From assembly GCF_006539505.1 (NCBI RefSeq), contig NZ_BJND01000004.1, positions 1 through 64,000 of the forward strand: a DNA stretch of 64,000 nt. The letters are read 5' to 3'. Under the pieces are notes generated by a model that worked only from the letters and a program-made list of their open reading frames with translations, made no database searches and had not been told where the DNA came from. This document shows positions 46,181 to 54,006 of this stretch, one piece after another. Made by a program: the position numbers and the translations under genes. Origin of the DNA: Streptomyces spinoverrucosus. GTDB taxonomy: Bacteria; Actinomycetota; Actinomycetes; Streptomycetales; Streptomycetaceae. Position 1 is the stretch's first letter, and every line of letters begins with the position of its first letter.

Positions 46181-47251
46181 TCAGGTCGGCCGCACGGCGA
46201 CGACGTCGTGCTGCGGCTCGCCGAGCACCACCTTGAGCGCGCCGGTCTCGGCGGCCCGGGCGAAGACGTCGTACGCCTCCTCCATGTGGTCCAGCGGGAA
46301 CGTGTGGGTGACCAGCTGGGAGGTGGGCAGCCGGCCCGCGGCCGCCATCCGCAGCAGGGTGGGCGTGGAGTACGTGTCGACCAGCCCGGTCGTGATCGTC
46401 ACGTTCTTGATCCAGAGGTCTTCGAGGTGCAGGGTCGCGGGCGTGCCGTGCACACCGACGTTGGCCACGTGCCCGCCGGGGCGCACCATGCGGGTGCACA
46501 GCTCGAAGCTCTCCGGTGCACCGACGGCCTCGATGACCACGTCGGCACCCAGCCCGTCGGTGAGGTCGGCGACCAGTTGCTCGGGCATCTCGCGGGCGTC
46601 GGCCACGGCGTCCGCGCCGAGCCGCTTGGCGGCGTCCAGGCGGGCGGCGGCCAGGTCCACGGCGATGATCCGTTCGGGGGTGAACAGCCGTGCCGTGGCG
46701 ATCGCCGCCAGCCCGATGGGACCGGCCCCGACCACGGCGACGGTGTCTCCGGGCCGTACCCGCCCGTTGAGCACGCCCACCTCGTACGAGGTCGGGAAGA
46801 TGTCCGCGAGCAGCACGGCGTCCTTGCTGTCCAACGGGCCGGGCAGCGCGTGCACGGACAGATCGGCGTGCGGGACGCGGACGTACTCGGCCTGGGTGCC
46901 GTCGATCAGATGGCCGAGGATCCAGCCTCCGCCGCCCCGGCACTGGCCGTACCTGCTCTCCCGGCAGTAGCGGCAGCGGCCGCAGGCGCTGATGCAGGAA
47001 ACCAGTACCCGGTCGCCCGGCCTTACGGTGCGTACATCGCCGCCCACCTCGACGATCTCGCCGACCGCCTCGTGCCCCAGCACCGTGCCGGGCCGCACCT
47101 CGGGCACGTCGCCCTTGAGGATGTGCAGGTCCGTCCCGCAGATGGTGACGGCGTCCACCCGCACGATCGCGTCGGTGGCGTCCTCGATGCCGGGGTCCTG
47201 GACCTCTTCCCAGGCGGACTGTCCGGGGCCGTGGAAGACGTAGCCCTTCAT
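46181..47251 (-). CDS. Zinc-dependent alcohol dehydrogenase
   Basis: A 356 aa medium-chain enzyme. Catalytic zinc ligands are in DAVTICGTDLHILKG and GTVLGHEAVGEIVEVG; the structural zinc cysteines are in SCISACGRCRYCRESRYGQC; the Rossmann fold is VAVVGAGPIGLAAIATARL. Possible role is NADH reoxidation by aldehyde reduction under oxygen limitation, an inference from the neighbourhood. GAGGAGG precedes the ATG at 47251; the strong dyad at 47332-47347 is 81-96 bases upstream. Confidence 0.93.
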   Translation of the reverse strand: MKGYVFHGPGQSAWEEVQDPGIEDATDAIVRVDAVTICGTDLHILKGDVPEVRPGTVLGHEAVGEIVEVGGDVRTVRPGDRVLVSCISACGRCRYCRESRYGQCRGGGGWILGHLIDGTQAEYVRVPHADLSVHALPGPLDSKDAVLLADIFPTSYEVGVLNGRVRPGDTVAVVGAGPIGLAAIATARLFTPERIIAVDLAAARLDAAKRLGADAVADAREMPEQLVADLTDGLGADVVIEAVGAPESFELCTRMVRPGGHVANVGVHGTPATLHLEDLWIKNVTITTGLVDTYSTPTLLRMAAAGRLPTSQLVTHTFPLDHMEEAYDVFARAAETGALKVVLGEPQHDVVAVRPT

Positions 47252-47331
47252 GACGATTGCCTCCTCTGGGCGAGGAGCGGTGCCGTAAAGGCCCCACAGG
47301 TCCAGCGTCACAGGGTCCGCCCGGATGCGCA

Positions 47332-47456
47332 TGGGCCGGTCGGCCCTGGTGGGCGGCCGGACGGGCAGGGCGGCGTCGAGGCGGGGCCCAACGGCCCCCA
47401 TGACTTCTGCCACTAGGGACCCGACCGGCTCTGCCACAAGGGGCCCGACCGGCCCT
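47332..47456. promoter_or_regulatory. Cluster of four DevR/OsdR-like boxes
   Basis: TGGGCCGGTCGGCCCT (47332-47347), GGGGCCCAACGGCCCC (47383-47398), GGACCCGACCGGCTCT (47417-47432) and GGGCCCGACCGGCCCT (47441-47456) lie in 125 bases between the divergent alcohol dehydrogenase and STAS genes. The first and last are strongest. Confidence 0.6.
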
Positions 47457-47479
47457 ATCGCCCACCGCGGCGATGGGGT

Positions 47480-47869
47480 TTGTCTTCCACTGTGTCCGAG
47501 ACTCAGATCAGGGCCACGCCCCGCCCCACGGCACGTGTCGTCGGCGATACGACGATCGTGGAGCTGAGCGGCGAGATCGACATACTCACGGCGCCGTGCA
47601 TCGGCGCCCGTCTGGACGTGCTGTCCGCGCGTCCGCTCCCCGACCTGGTGGTGGACCTGCGCTCGGTTTCCTTCATCGACTGCAGCGGGCTGGGCGTGCT
47701 GTGCCGGGTCTCCAACCACGTCCGCGCCCGGCAGGGCCGACTGCGGCTCGTCACCGACAACCCGCGCTTCCGGCGCATCCTCCGGCTCACCCGCCTGTCC
47801 GGTGCGTTCGAACTCTGCGCGGTCCCGCCGGGGTCTGCGGCCGTGACGTCGAGCACCGACGCCGCTTGA
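47480..47869 (+). CDS. STAS-domain anti-sigma-factor antagonist
   Basis: About 125-129 aa, a stand-alone STAS protein of the SpoIIAA/RsbV type. The phosphorylatable serine is in SVSFIDCSGLGVLCRVSNHV. Dephosphorylated, it would bind an anti-sigma kinase and free a stress sigma factor; no partner kinase is in the window. The start may be TTG 47480 or GTG 47492; neither has an ideal ribosome site. Confidence 0.87.
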   Translation: MSSTVSETQIRATPRPTARVVGDTTIVELSGEIDILTAPCIGARLDVLSARPLPDLVVDLRSVSFIDCSGLGVLCRVSNHVRARQGRLRLVTDNPRFRRILRLTRLSGAFELCAVPPGSAAVTSSTDAA

Positions 47870-47932
47870 CCGGCGGGCGGCCGACGGTCGCCGCGCAGGG
47901 GCACGGGGTGCGTGACCGCCGCCGTGCCGCGC

Positions 47933-47948
47933 TGGGCCGTACGGTCCC
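47933..47948 (+). promoter_or_regulatory. DevR/OsdR-like box ahead of the third USP gene
   Basis: TGGGCCGTACGGTCCC, 115-130 bases upstream of the start at 48063. Confidence 0.55.
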
Positions 47949-48062
47949 CGGAGGAACACCGTCCGGCCCTGGCCTGGCAGGTGAAGGCGCACGAGCCTGG
48001 AAGCGGAGGAAAATGCGGGGCGGCATGGCGCCGTATGTCCCCCGCCCCACCGGAGGTGCGCC

Positions 48063-48932
48063 ATGACCGGACTCGTCGTCGGCGTCGACGGCTCCCCCGC
48101 CGGTACGACGGCTGCCCGGTGGGCCGCGCACGAGGCCGAGGTCCGGCACGTGCCGGTCCACCTGCTCCACTCCTGGACCACCCAGCCGCCCAATGTGCCC
48201 GTGGCTGACCAGGCCCGGAGCAAGCGGCGGTACGGCCAGGAGGTCCTGCTGCGAACAGCGTCCGACCTGCGGCACCACCACGGCCATCTCACGCTGACCA
48301 CGGAACTCGTGTCGGCAACAGCCGCACAGGCCCTGCTCGACCGCAGCACGGACGCGGACCTGCTCGTGCTCGGGTCCCGCGGACACGGCTCGGTGGCGAG
48401 CTTCCTGCTCGGCTCCACCGCCCTGCACGTCCTGGGTCTCACGCGGTGCCCCGCCGTCGTCGTCCGGGCGGACGACGCAACGGTCGAGGCCGACTGGGAC
48501 CACCTGGGGACGGCGGGGCGCAACGAGATCGTGGTAGGGGTGCGGGAGCCGGGACCGGCCGCCGACCCCCTGCTGGAGTTCGCCTTCACCACCGCCGACG
48601 CCCACGGTCTTCTCGTCCGCGCGATCACAGCCGTACCCCCGCGCTCCGGGCCGTGCAACGGCAAGGACCAACGCGCCCGGCTCGAGGCCACTCTGACGCC
48701 CTGGCAGGAGAAGTTCCCCGAGGTCGCCGTCGTGCAACACGTCACGGCCGGACCGGCCGCCGAGGTGCTGCCGTCCTCCTGCACGCACAGCCGACTTCTG
48801 ATCGTGGGCCGCCGACCGCACCCGCCCCGGGGCGTGTGGAAACTCGGCCCGGTCACCCACGCCGCGCTGCGGCACGTCGCCTGCCCGGTCGCGGTCGTGC
48901 CGCAGTTCCCGGTCGGCAACCTCGCAGGATAG
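48063..48932 (+). CDS. Universal stress protein, tandem UspA domains
   Basis: A 289 aa protein starting GLVVGVDGSPAGTTAARWAA. The domain 1 nucleotide loop is LGSRGHGSVASFLLGSTALH. Domain 2 is divergent (EIVVGVREPGPAADPLLEFA; VGRRPHPPRGVWKLGPVTHA) and lacks a clean G-2x-G-9x-G, so it may not bind ATP. Third USP of the cluster. The ATG at 48063 follows GGAGGTGC-type sequence. Confidence 0.92.
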   Translation: MTGLVVGVDGSPAGTTAARWAAHEAEVRHVPVHLLHSWTTQPPNVPVADQARSKRRYGQEVLLRTASDLRHHHGHLTLTTELVSATAAQALLDRSTDADLLVLGSRGHGSVASFLLGSTALHVLGLTRCPAVVVRADDATVEADWDHLGTAGRNEIVVGVREPGPAADPLLEFAFTTADAHGLLVRAITAVPPRSGPCNGKDQRARLEATLTPWQEKFPEVAVVQHVTAGPAAEVLPSSCTHSRLLIVGRRPHPPRGVWKLGPVTHAALRHVACPVAVVPQFPVGNLAG

Positions 48933-49041
48933 GTCCTGTCGTCAAATTCCCGTCGTCCGCGCCGGGGGATAGCGTGCGATCGGGCCAGGACATGTTTCTC
49001 TCTCCGACCACTGCAGTCGGCAGACAGTCGACTCACCCCCC

Positions 49042-49194
49042 GACATTCGCACGACGCTGCCCAGTGTGCTGCTCGCGCTGGCCCTGGCCGACGTGTCGGA
49101 CCCTGAACGCGGCTGTCTGCTGGTCAACGCGACGACAGAGCGCGCCGCCCACGGCAGCACGGTCGAGCAGGTGAGGTCGACCGCGCGGACCTGA
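49042..49194 (+). pseudogene. TetR-family C-terminal remnant
   Basis: A 50-codon stretch reads TLPSVLLALALADVSDPERG and CLLVNATTERAAHGSTVEQV before a stop, closely matching the C-terminal region of a TetR subfamily (GCLLVNAxxERA). No HTH or start codon precedes it. The rest of 48933-49243 shows nothing further that I can support. Confidence 0.6.
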
Positions 49195-49243
49195 GGCAGC
49201 GCGTGGGTCGGGCCCGGCTCGCCGTTGGAGGAAAGGAGGAGTC

Positions 49244-49669
49244 CTAGTAGTTGGTCACCAGGGGCTTCGTCTCGTCGACCACGTACGTGGAGAGCATCAT
49301 CGTGGTCACCGTGCCGACGTTGCGAGCGTTGTGGATGACACCGTTCGGGATGAAGAACGGGTCACCCGTGCGCAGCCGGAGCGGCGGCCGGTCGTCGAAC
49401 TCCATCAGGACGTCGCCGCGGACGATGTATCCGACCTCGACACCGGGATGGCTGTGACGGCCCGACTCTTTGTGCCGAGGAATCTGCACGAGCGTCTGCA
49501 CGGCCTCCCAGCCCTCGGCGGGCGAGGGGTGTTCCTGAAGCAGGGTGCGTGTGACGCCTGCAGTCGGATCGGAGTCCGCAGCTGCGGCGGTCGACGACAG
49601 AGCGGCTACGCCGAGCGCGCCGGCCGCTGCGGCACCGCTGGTACGGAGAAGAGAGCGGCGAGCGATCAC
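49244..49669 (-). CDS. Secreted cupin protein with twin-arginine signal
   Basis: A 141 aa protein. The N-terminus (IARRSLLRTSGAAAAGALGV then AALSSTAAAADS) looks like a Tat-type signal with an Ala-x-Ala cleavage site. The mature cupin has ESGRHSHPGVEVGYIVRGDV and RTGDPFFIPNGVIHNARNVG with metal His/Glu ligands, close to small extracytoplasmic cupins of unknown substrate. GTG start at 49669. Two palindromes ahead of it suggest repression by a MarR-type protein whose nearby gene is dead. Confidence 0.8.
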   Translation of the reverse strand: MIARRSLLRTSGAAAAGALGVAALSSTAAAADSDPTAGVTRTLLQEHPSPAEGWEAVQTLVQIPRHKESGRHSHPGVEVGYIVRGDVLMEFDDRPPLRLRTGDPFFIPNGVIHNARNVGTVTTMMLSTYVVDETKPLVTNY

Positions 49670-49742
49670 CAGAGGTCCTTTCGATCGGTAGGCATCAAAG
49701 CCGACCAGGCAGGCAGAAAGTTCTTCCAACACAAAACAACCA

Positions 49743-49799
49743 TGTGTCTCAGTAGACACACAAGAGCGTGAGTCGGCCAACCTGAATACGTGTGCACAC
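49743..49799. promoter_or_regulatory. Palindromes upstream of the secreted cupin gene
   Basis: TGTGTCT-CAGT-AGACACA (49743-49760) is a perfect 18-bp MarR-style operator; GTGTGCACAC (49790-49799) is a second palindrome. The surrounding 130 bases are conspicuously AT-richer than the neighbourhood, as for a promoter. Confidence 0.5.
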
Positions 49800-49960
49800 A
49801 TGTCGAAGGTCGGGGCCGGGGACTGTAGGAACTGCGGCTGGCGGCCCTGGAGGTGTGTCCTCCTATGCGCACCGCGAAGCCGCTGCGGAGCTGTCCGTCC
49901 TGACGGACCGCCATCCACTGCGGCACACGACGCCGGGCCGGCTACTCGCCGCCGAGGTCG

Positions 49961-50122
49961 CTGGTGATCTTCGGCAGCGTCGCTCCAGTCGCTCAGCCGC
50001 CGGTCGAGCAACTGGATGGTGCGTTCGCACAGTTCGGCGAGCCGGGTCCGGCCCTTGAGTGTCAGGCGCAGGATGCGCGAGCGCCGTCCGCGGGATCGGG
50101 GCTGCGGTCGATCCAGCCCTGT
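49961..50122 (-). pseudogene. MarR-family regulator remnant
   Basis: The minus strand reads WIDRSPDPADG in one frame and GRRSRILRLTLKGRTRLAEL plus CERTIQLLDRRLSDWSDAAE in another, the wing and dimerisation helix of a MarR regulator broken by a frameshift. The recognition helix and N-terminus are gone. The adjacent palindrome at 49743 may be its orphaned operator. Confidence 0.65.
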
Positions 50123-50156
50123 AGCGACGGCTGCGGTACGGACCTGTACCTGAGTG

Positions 50157-50333
50157 CTACAGCCCCAGGTCGAGGGCCAGGCACGAGAAGGTGCGCCACG
50201 CGCCCGTGTCCTGGGGAGAGGTTTTCGCCCCGCCATTCAGCCCGGGCTCCACCACTTCGGTCATGTCCTCGTAGCTGATGCGCTCGGGCAGCTTGCCGAA
50301 GCGCACACGCCGTGCCGCCGCGGCGGTGTCCAT
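50157..50333 (-). CDS. Small conserved-type Streptomyces protein
   Basis: A 58 aa protein: AARRVRFGKLPERISYEDM at the N-terminus and TFSCLALDLGL at the C-terminus, a pattern I recall in short Streptomyces hypothetical proteins, though I cannot name a function. AGGAAG lies five bases before the ATG at 50333, and a well-spaced promoter is 75 bases upstream, so it is likely expressed. Confidence 0.6.
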   Translation of the reverse strand: MDTAAAARRVRFGKLPERISYEDMTEVVEPGLNGGAKTSPQDTGAWRTFSCLALDLGL

Positions 50334-50407
50334 CGTGGCTTCCTGGTTCACGACCAGCCTCCACTTCGTGTCGTGGCCGGGTCCTGTCGGTCGACGGGAC
50401 TGCCCTC

Positions 50408-50436
50408 ATCTTGCACCCAGCTCCGTCACCAGTCAA
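50408..50436 (-). promoter_or_regulatory. Sigma-70/HrdB-type promoter for the small protein
   Basis: On the minus strand TTGACT (-35, 50436-50431) and CAAGAT (-10, 50413-50408) are 17 bases apart, about 75-100 bases ahead of the ATG at 50333. Confidence 0.55.
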
Positions 50437-50532
50437 GGCGGTGACGCATTGACATGTGTGACTTGTACGGCTGGCCACTCCTGAAGAGAAGGACGGCTTC
50501 CTCGCGGCGCTGTACATCGTGTACGGCCCCGC

Positions 50533-50697
50533 CTACCGCGACCTGACAGCAGAGCCTTGACGGAGTGCGTCCGCGGTGCGGTAGCGCACCGGCAGGTACA
50601 GCACACCGCGCACCATGCCGGACGGGAACCAGGCGAGGGAGTAGGCAGGAACCGCCAGTTCCAGGTGCGGGACGCGGGTGAGCAGGGTGCGTCCTCG
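50533..50697 (-). pseudogene. Cytochrome P450 C-terminal remnant
   Basis: The minus strand encodes TLLTRVPHLELAVPAYSLAW and FPSGMVRGVLYLPVRYRTAD, the last about 45 residues of a CYP after the haem region. The haem-binding cysteine and everything before are missing. A similar C-terminal piece occurs at 61.7-62.1 kb. The remaining bases between 50334 and 50972 hold only a promoter and an 18-bp palindrome. Confidence 0.7.
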
Positions 50698-50845
50698 ATC
50701 CGTACGACCCTGCCCGTACAACAGGACTTCTCTAGGGGAGCGACTGTGGCGCGAGGCTAGCCGAGAGGGCTCCATGCAGCTCAGCGCCGGTTCCGTTGAC
50801 GCCAACAGGTGCAACAGGTGTCGTGGTATCGCCAGTTCAGGTGAA

Positions 50846-50863
50846 GCCCGGCTGCAGCCGGGC
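50846..50863. terminator. 18-bp perfect palindrome downstream of the NmrA-like gene
   Basis: GCCCGGCTGCAGCCGGGC is fully self-complementary. It lies 110 bases past the stop of the minus-strand NmrA-like gene, so terminator function is possible but unproven. Confidence 0.35.
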
Positions 50864-50972
50864 CGGGCAGGTCCCAATCCGGGGGGCGGTGGGAACGTGT
50901 GGTGATCTGTCACAGCGGTCTCCACCCATCGGTTGGCCCCCGCCCGGGTGGCGGGACCGGGATGCGGGCCCG

Positions 50973-51881
50973 TCACCGGTGCTGCGCCGTGCCCAGCTCG
51001 TCGGTGTACCGGCCGAGGGCGTCCTCGGCCGCGGGGACGGGGCCGAACAGCTGCTCCTGGCGGCGGGGGTCGGCGACGTAGCGGCCGCTGTCGAACCAGC
51101 CAAACATCGCGGCCATGTCCTTGACCAGAGGCATGAAGCGGCCGGCGACGGCTCCTGCGGCGCGGGCGACGGTGGAAGGGACGGACCACACCTTGATCTT
51201 CTTTCCGGCCCGGTGGCCCATCAGGTCGGCCATCTCGCGCATGCTGACCGGACGGTCCCAGCCGATGTCGATGCGCTCACCGTTGTCGGCCTCGGCGTCG
51301 ACGGCGGCCGCCAGGTATGCCGCGAGATCGGAGGTGTGGACGAAGGTCAGCGGGACGGTGGTCTTGCCGATCCACATCAGGCGGCCCTTGTCGAGCGGGT
51401 CGCCCGCCATGGTCGCGATCTGGTCGAGGAATGCCCCCGGGCGCAGTGCGATGAACGGGACGCCGAGCTGTTCGAGCTTGTCCTCGGCGATCTTCTTGTG
51501 CCAGAAGTGCGGGACTTGGGGGGTCTGGTCGCTGGTGAGGATGCTGGTCAGGACGAACCTCCGGATGCCGGCGCGGTGGGCGGCCTCGGCGAGGTTGGCG
51601 TTGCCGACGGTGTCGATGTCGTACGCGTTCTTGCCGCCGCGGGTGTAGCCGGCAGCGGTAGTGATGACGGCATCGGCGCCGTTCATGGCGGCGACGAGCG
51701 AGTCGAGGTCGAGCATGTCGCCGCGGGCGATCTCGACACCCCGGCTTTCGAGCCTGCTCGCGTCGGTGGTCGGCCGGACCAGGGCGCGGACGTTCTTACC
51801 GCGCCCCAGCAGTTCGTCGACGACCTTGCCGCCGAGGGAGCCGGTCGCGCCGACGACGAGGACGGGGAGGGTGGTGGTCAC
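50973..51881 (-). CDS. NAD(P)-binding NmrA-like oxidoreductase/sensor
   Basis: A 302 aa atypical short-chain dehydrogenase fold. VLVVGATGSLGGKVVDELLG is the dinucleotide site; ADAVITTAAGYTRGG and GIRRFVLTSILTSDQTPQVP follow. The Tyr-x3-Lys catalytic pair is not canonical, as in NmrA/quinone-reductase-2-like proteins. I prefer the GTG at 51881 (VTTTLPVLVV). An upstream NTF2-like fragment on the same strand was probably co-transcribed once. Confidence 0.85.
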   Translation of the reverse strand: MTTTLPVLVVGATGSLGGKVVDELLGRGKNVRALVRPTTDASRLESRGVEIARGDMLDLDSLVAAMNGADAVITTAAGYTRGGKNAYDIDTVGNANLAEAAHRAGIRRFVLTSILTSDQTPQVPHFWHKKIAEDKLEQLGVPFIALRPGAFLDQIATMAGDPLDKGRLMWIGKTTVPLTFVHTSDLAAYLAAAVDAEADNGERIDIGWDRPVSMREMADLMGHRAGKKIKVWSVPSTVARAAGAVAGRFMPLVKDMAAMFGWFDSGRYVADPRRQEQLFGPVPAAEDALGRYTDELGTAQHR

Positions 51882-51957
51882 GGGGGGTCTCACTTTCCAT
51901 CAGGTCAGGTGTGGGGGATTAGGTGGCTGCGGACGTGGGCGCCGTCGGCCCGGTTGC

Positions 51958-52110
51958 TCAAGGGGCGGGCCTGTGATGGGTGGATCCGCGGCGCGGGTCG
52001 TCGCCGGACCGCAGGAGCTTGCGGAGGTCGACGGTGACCCGGACGCGGGTGATGCGGCCGTCCTCGATGTGCGGCCGGCCGACGACGGGGAAGGGCTCGA
52101 CATCCCCGTG
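51958..52110 (-). pseudogene. SnoaL/NTF2-like protein remnant
   Basis: The minus strand reads GRPHIEDGRITRVRVTVDLR and KLLRSGDD before a stop at 51958-51960, matching the last strands of a SnoaL-like NTF2-fold protein. No start or N-terminal helices are recognisable. The rest of 51882-52377 has no gene I can support. Confidence 0.5.
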
Positions 52111-52377
52111 GGAGAGGTGTTGCTGCCTGCACCGGGACGGCTCGCGCTTGCCCCTGACGCTGAGGCCCCGCTCAGCCCGTTATTCCTGACGTACGGGGGT
52201 GAGCAGGGGTCCCGCCACATCGGCTGGCTCGGCTCACCGGGCTTCCGACAGTTGGGGAGCCTGGCTCCGTTCAGCACGGGCCTTCGTGAGCCGAGTGCGC
52301 TGCAGCTCTGTCCACTTCGCAGGAACGCCGGAAACGATTCGACTCCAGGCCGGAACCGGGGTGCACGCCGAGGTGAG

Positions 52378-52857
52378 TTACTCGGACTCTTCCCGCGGAA
52401 GAGCGCGGGTGTTGATCGCGTCGGCGATGGCGTAGGCGGTGCGGACGAAGGACTCCACCTGCTGCGCCGACAGGTTCAGCGCGGAAGTCTCCTCCAGGGC
52501 CCGCCACATGGCTGCCAGGGGCTCGCGCATGGCACGGCCCTTGTCGGTGAGGTGGACGACCATGACGCGTCGGTCGTGTTCGGCCGGCTCGCGGACGAGC
52601 AGGCCGGCGTCCTGCATGCGTCGCAGGGACTTCGAGACCGTTGAGTGGTCCAGGCCGACGCTTTCGAGCAGCTCGGACTGAGTCTGGCCGTCCCGGTCCA
52701 GCAGTTGCATCAGCAGCAGTTCCTGTCCGGGATGCAGGTCCATCTCGCGGAGCATGGCGGCGGCGCGGGCGCGGTGAGCGCGGGCGAGCTGGAAGATCGC
52801 GTAGCTCATCGGCCCCTCGCTGGCCGTGCTGGGGATGCGGGGTGTGGGGACGGACAT
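52378..52857 (-). CDS. MarR-family transcriptional regulator
   Basis: A 159 aa winged-helix regulator. The HTH is QTQSELLESVGLDHSTVSKS, and the wing EPAEHDRRVMVVHLTDKGRA has the expected DxR pattern. Start at 52857 has GAGGAAC; an internal ATG at 52809 is the alternative. It follows the ene-reductase stop by 8 bases, so it is in the same operon and may sense an electrophile that the reductase removes. Confidence 0.9.
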   Translation of the reverse strand: MSVPTPRIPSTASEGPMSYAIFQLARAHRARAAAMLREMDLHPGQELLLMQLLDRDGQTQSELLESVGLDHSTVSKSLRRMQDAGLLVREPAEHDRRVMVVHLTDKGRAMREPLAAMWRALEETSALNLSAQQVESFVRTAYAIADAINTRALPREESE

Positions 52858-52865
52858 GCGGTTCC

Positions 52866-53927
52866 TCAGACGGTGTAGGTGGGGTAGTCGGTATAGCCGG
52901 CCACTCCGCCGCCGTAGAAGGTCGCCGGGTCGGGGGTGTTCAGCGGCGCGTCCGAGCGTAGCCGCTCGACCAGGTCCGGGTTGGCGAGCGCGAGGGCACC
53001 GACGGAGACGAGGTCGGCCGTGCCGTGGTCGATGTCCTTGGCGCGGGTGGGCAGGTCGGTGCCGGCCCGGTTGAGGATCAGCGTGGTCGGCCACAGCGCG
53101 CGCAGGGTGTCCAGCAGTTCCTCGTCGCCCGCGTGCATCACGTGGAGGTAGGCCAGACCGAGCGGGCTGAGGGCGCGCAGGAGAGCCGGATACAACTCGG
53201 CGGTGTCCGACTCGGCGATGTCGTTGTAGGGGTTGCCGGGAGAGATACGGATACCGGTGCGGTCGGCGCCGATCTCGTCGGCCACGGCAGCGGCGACCTC
53301 GACGGCGAAGCGGATGCGGCCCTCGAGCGAGCCGCCGTAGCGGTCGGTGCGCTGGTTGGTGTTGCCGGACAGGAACTGGTGCACCAGGTAGCCGTTGGCG
53401 CCGTGGATCTCCACGCCGTCGGCGCCTGCCGCGACGGCAGCCGCTGCGGCGCGGCGGAAGTCCTCGACGGTCGCCGCGACCTCCTGCGTCGACAGCGCAC
53501 GGGGTGTCGGCATCTCCTGGGGCCCGGACGCGGTGAACATCGCGCCCTGCGGCCGGATCGCCGAAGGGGCGACCGGCCGGCGCCCGTGGGGGGTGTTGTC
53601 GGGGTGGGCGATGCGTCCGGTGTGCATCAGCTGGATGACGATGCGGCCGTCGGCGGCGTGTACGGCGTCGGTGACCTTGCGCCACCCGGCGATCTGCTCG
53701 TCATTGTGGATGCCGGGGGTGAGGAGGTAGCCCTGGCCGTCGGCGGAGGGCTGGGTGCCCTCGGTGATGATGAGCGCGTGCGAGGCCCGCTGGACGTAGT
53801 ACTCGGCGTTCAGCTCGGTCGGTACGCCTTCGGGTGTGGAGCGGTCACGGGTCATGGGGGCCATGACCAGGCGGTGCGGGAGGGAGATGTCACCGACGGT
53901 GGTCGGCGTCCACAGGGCGTTCAGCAT
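52866..53927 (-). CDS. Alkene reductase, Old Yellow Enzyme family
   Basis: A 353 aa FMN enzyme reducing activated C=C bonds with NAD(P)H. FMN and substrate residues are visible in RLVMAPMTRDRSTPEGVPTE, IVIQLMHTGRIAHP, DGVEIHGANGYLVHQFLSGN with the His/Asn pair, and DRYGGSLEGRIRFAVEV. ATG at 53927 with GAAGGA upstream. It heads an operon with the MarR regulator; a quinone oxidoreductase gene lies 79 bases upstream on the same strand. Confidence 0.93.
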   Translation of the reverse strand: MLNALWTPTTVGDISLPHRLVMAPMTRDRSTPEGVPTELNAEYYVQRASHALIITEGTQPSADGQGYLLTPGIHNDEQIAGWRKVTDAVHAADGRIVIQLMHTGRIAHPDNTPHGRRPVAPSAIRPQGAMFTASGPQEMPTPRALSTQEVAATVEDFRRAAAAAVAAGADGVEIHGANGYLVHQFLSGNTNQRTDRYGGSLEGRIRFAVEVAAAVADEIGADRTGIRISPGNPYNDIAESDTAELYPALLRALSPLGLAYLHVMHAGDEELLDTLRALWPTTLILNRAGTDLPTRAKDIDHGTADLVSVGALALANPDLVERLRSDAPLNTPDPATFYGGGVAGYTDYPTYTV

Positions 53928-54006
53928 GAATGGTCCTTCGGTGCGGTGATGAACAGGTGATGATCGGTAAATCGGGAGGGCGTGGCGGAAGGAGTGGCGG
54001 GCATGA

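Noticed and set aside
48933..48985. Possible insertion-sequence end downstream of the third USP gene
   Set aside because: The sequence looked vaguely like IS termini, but no inverted partner, target duplication or transposase was found.
46181..49036. A 951-codon frame containing the alcohol dehydrogenase
   Set aside because: Sequence before 47251 is antisense to the STAS and USP genes; the dehydrogenase N-terminus MKGYVFHGPGQ marks the true start.
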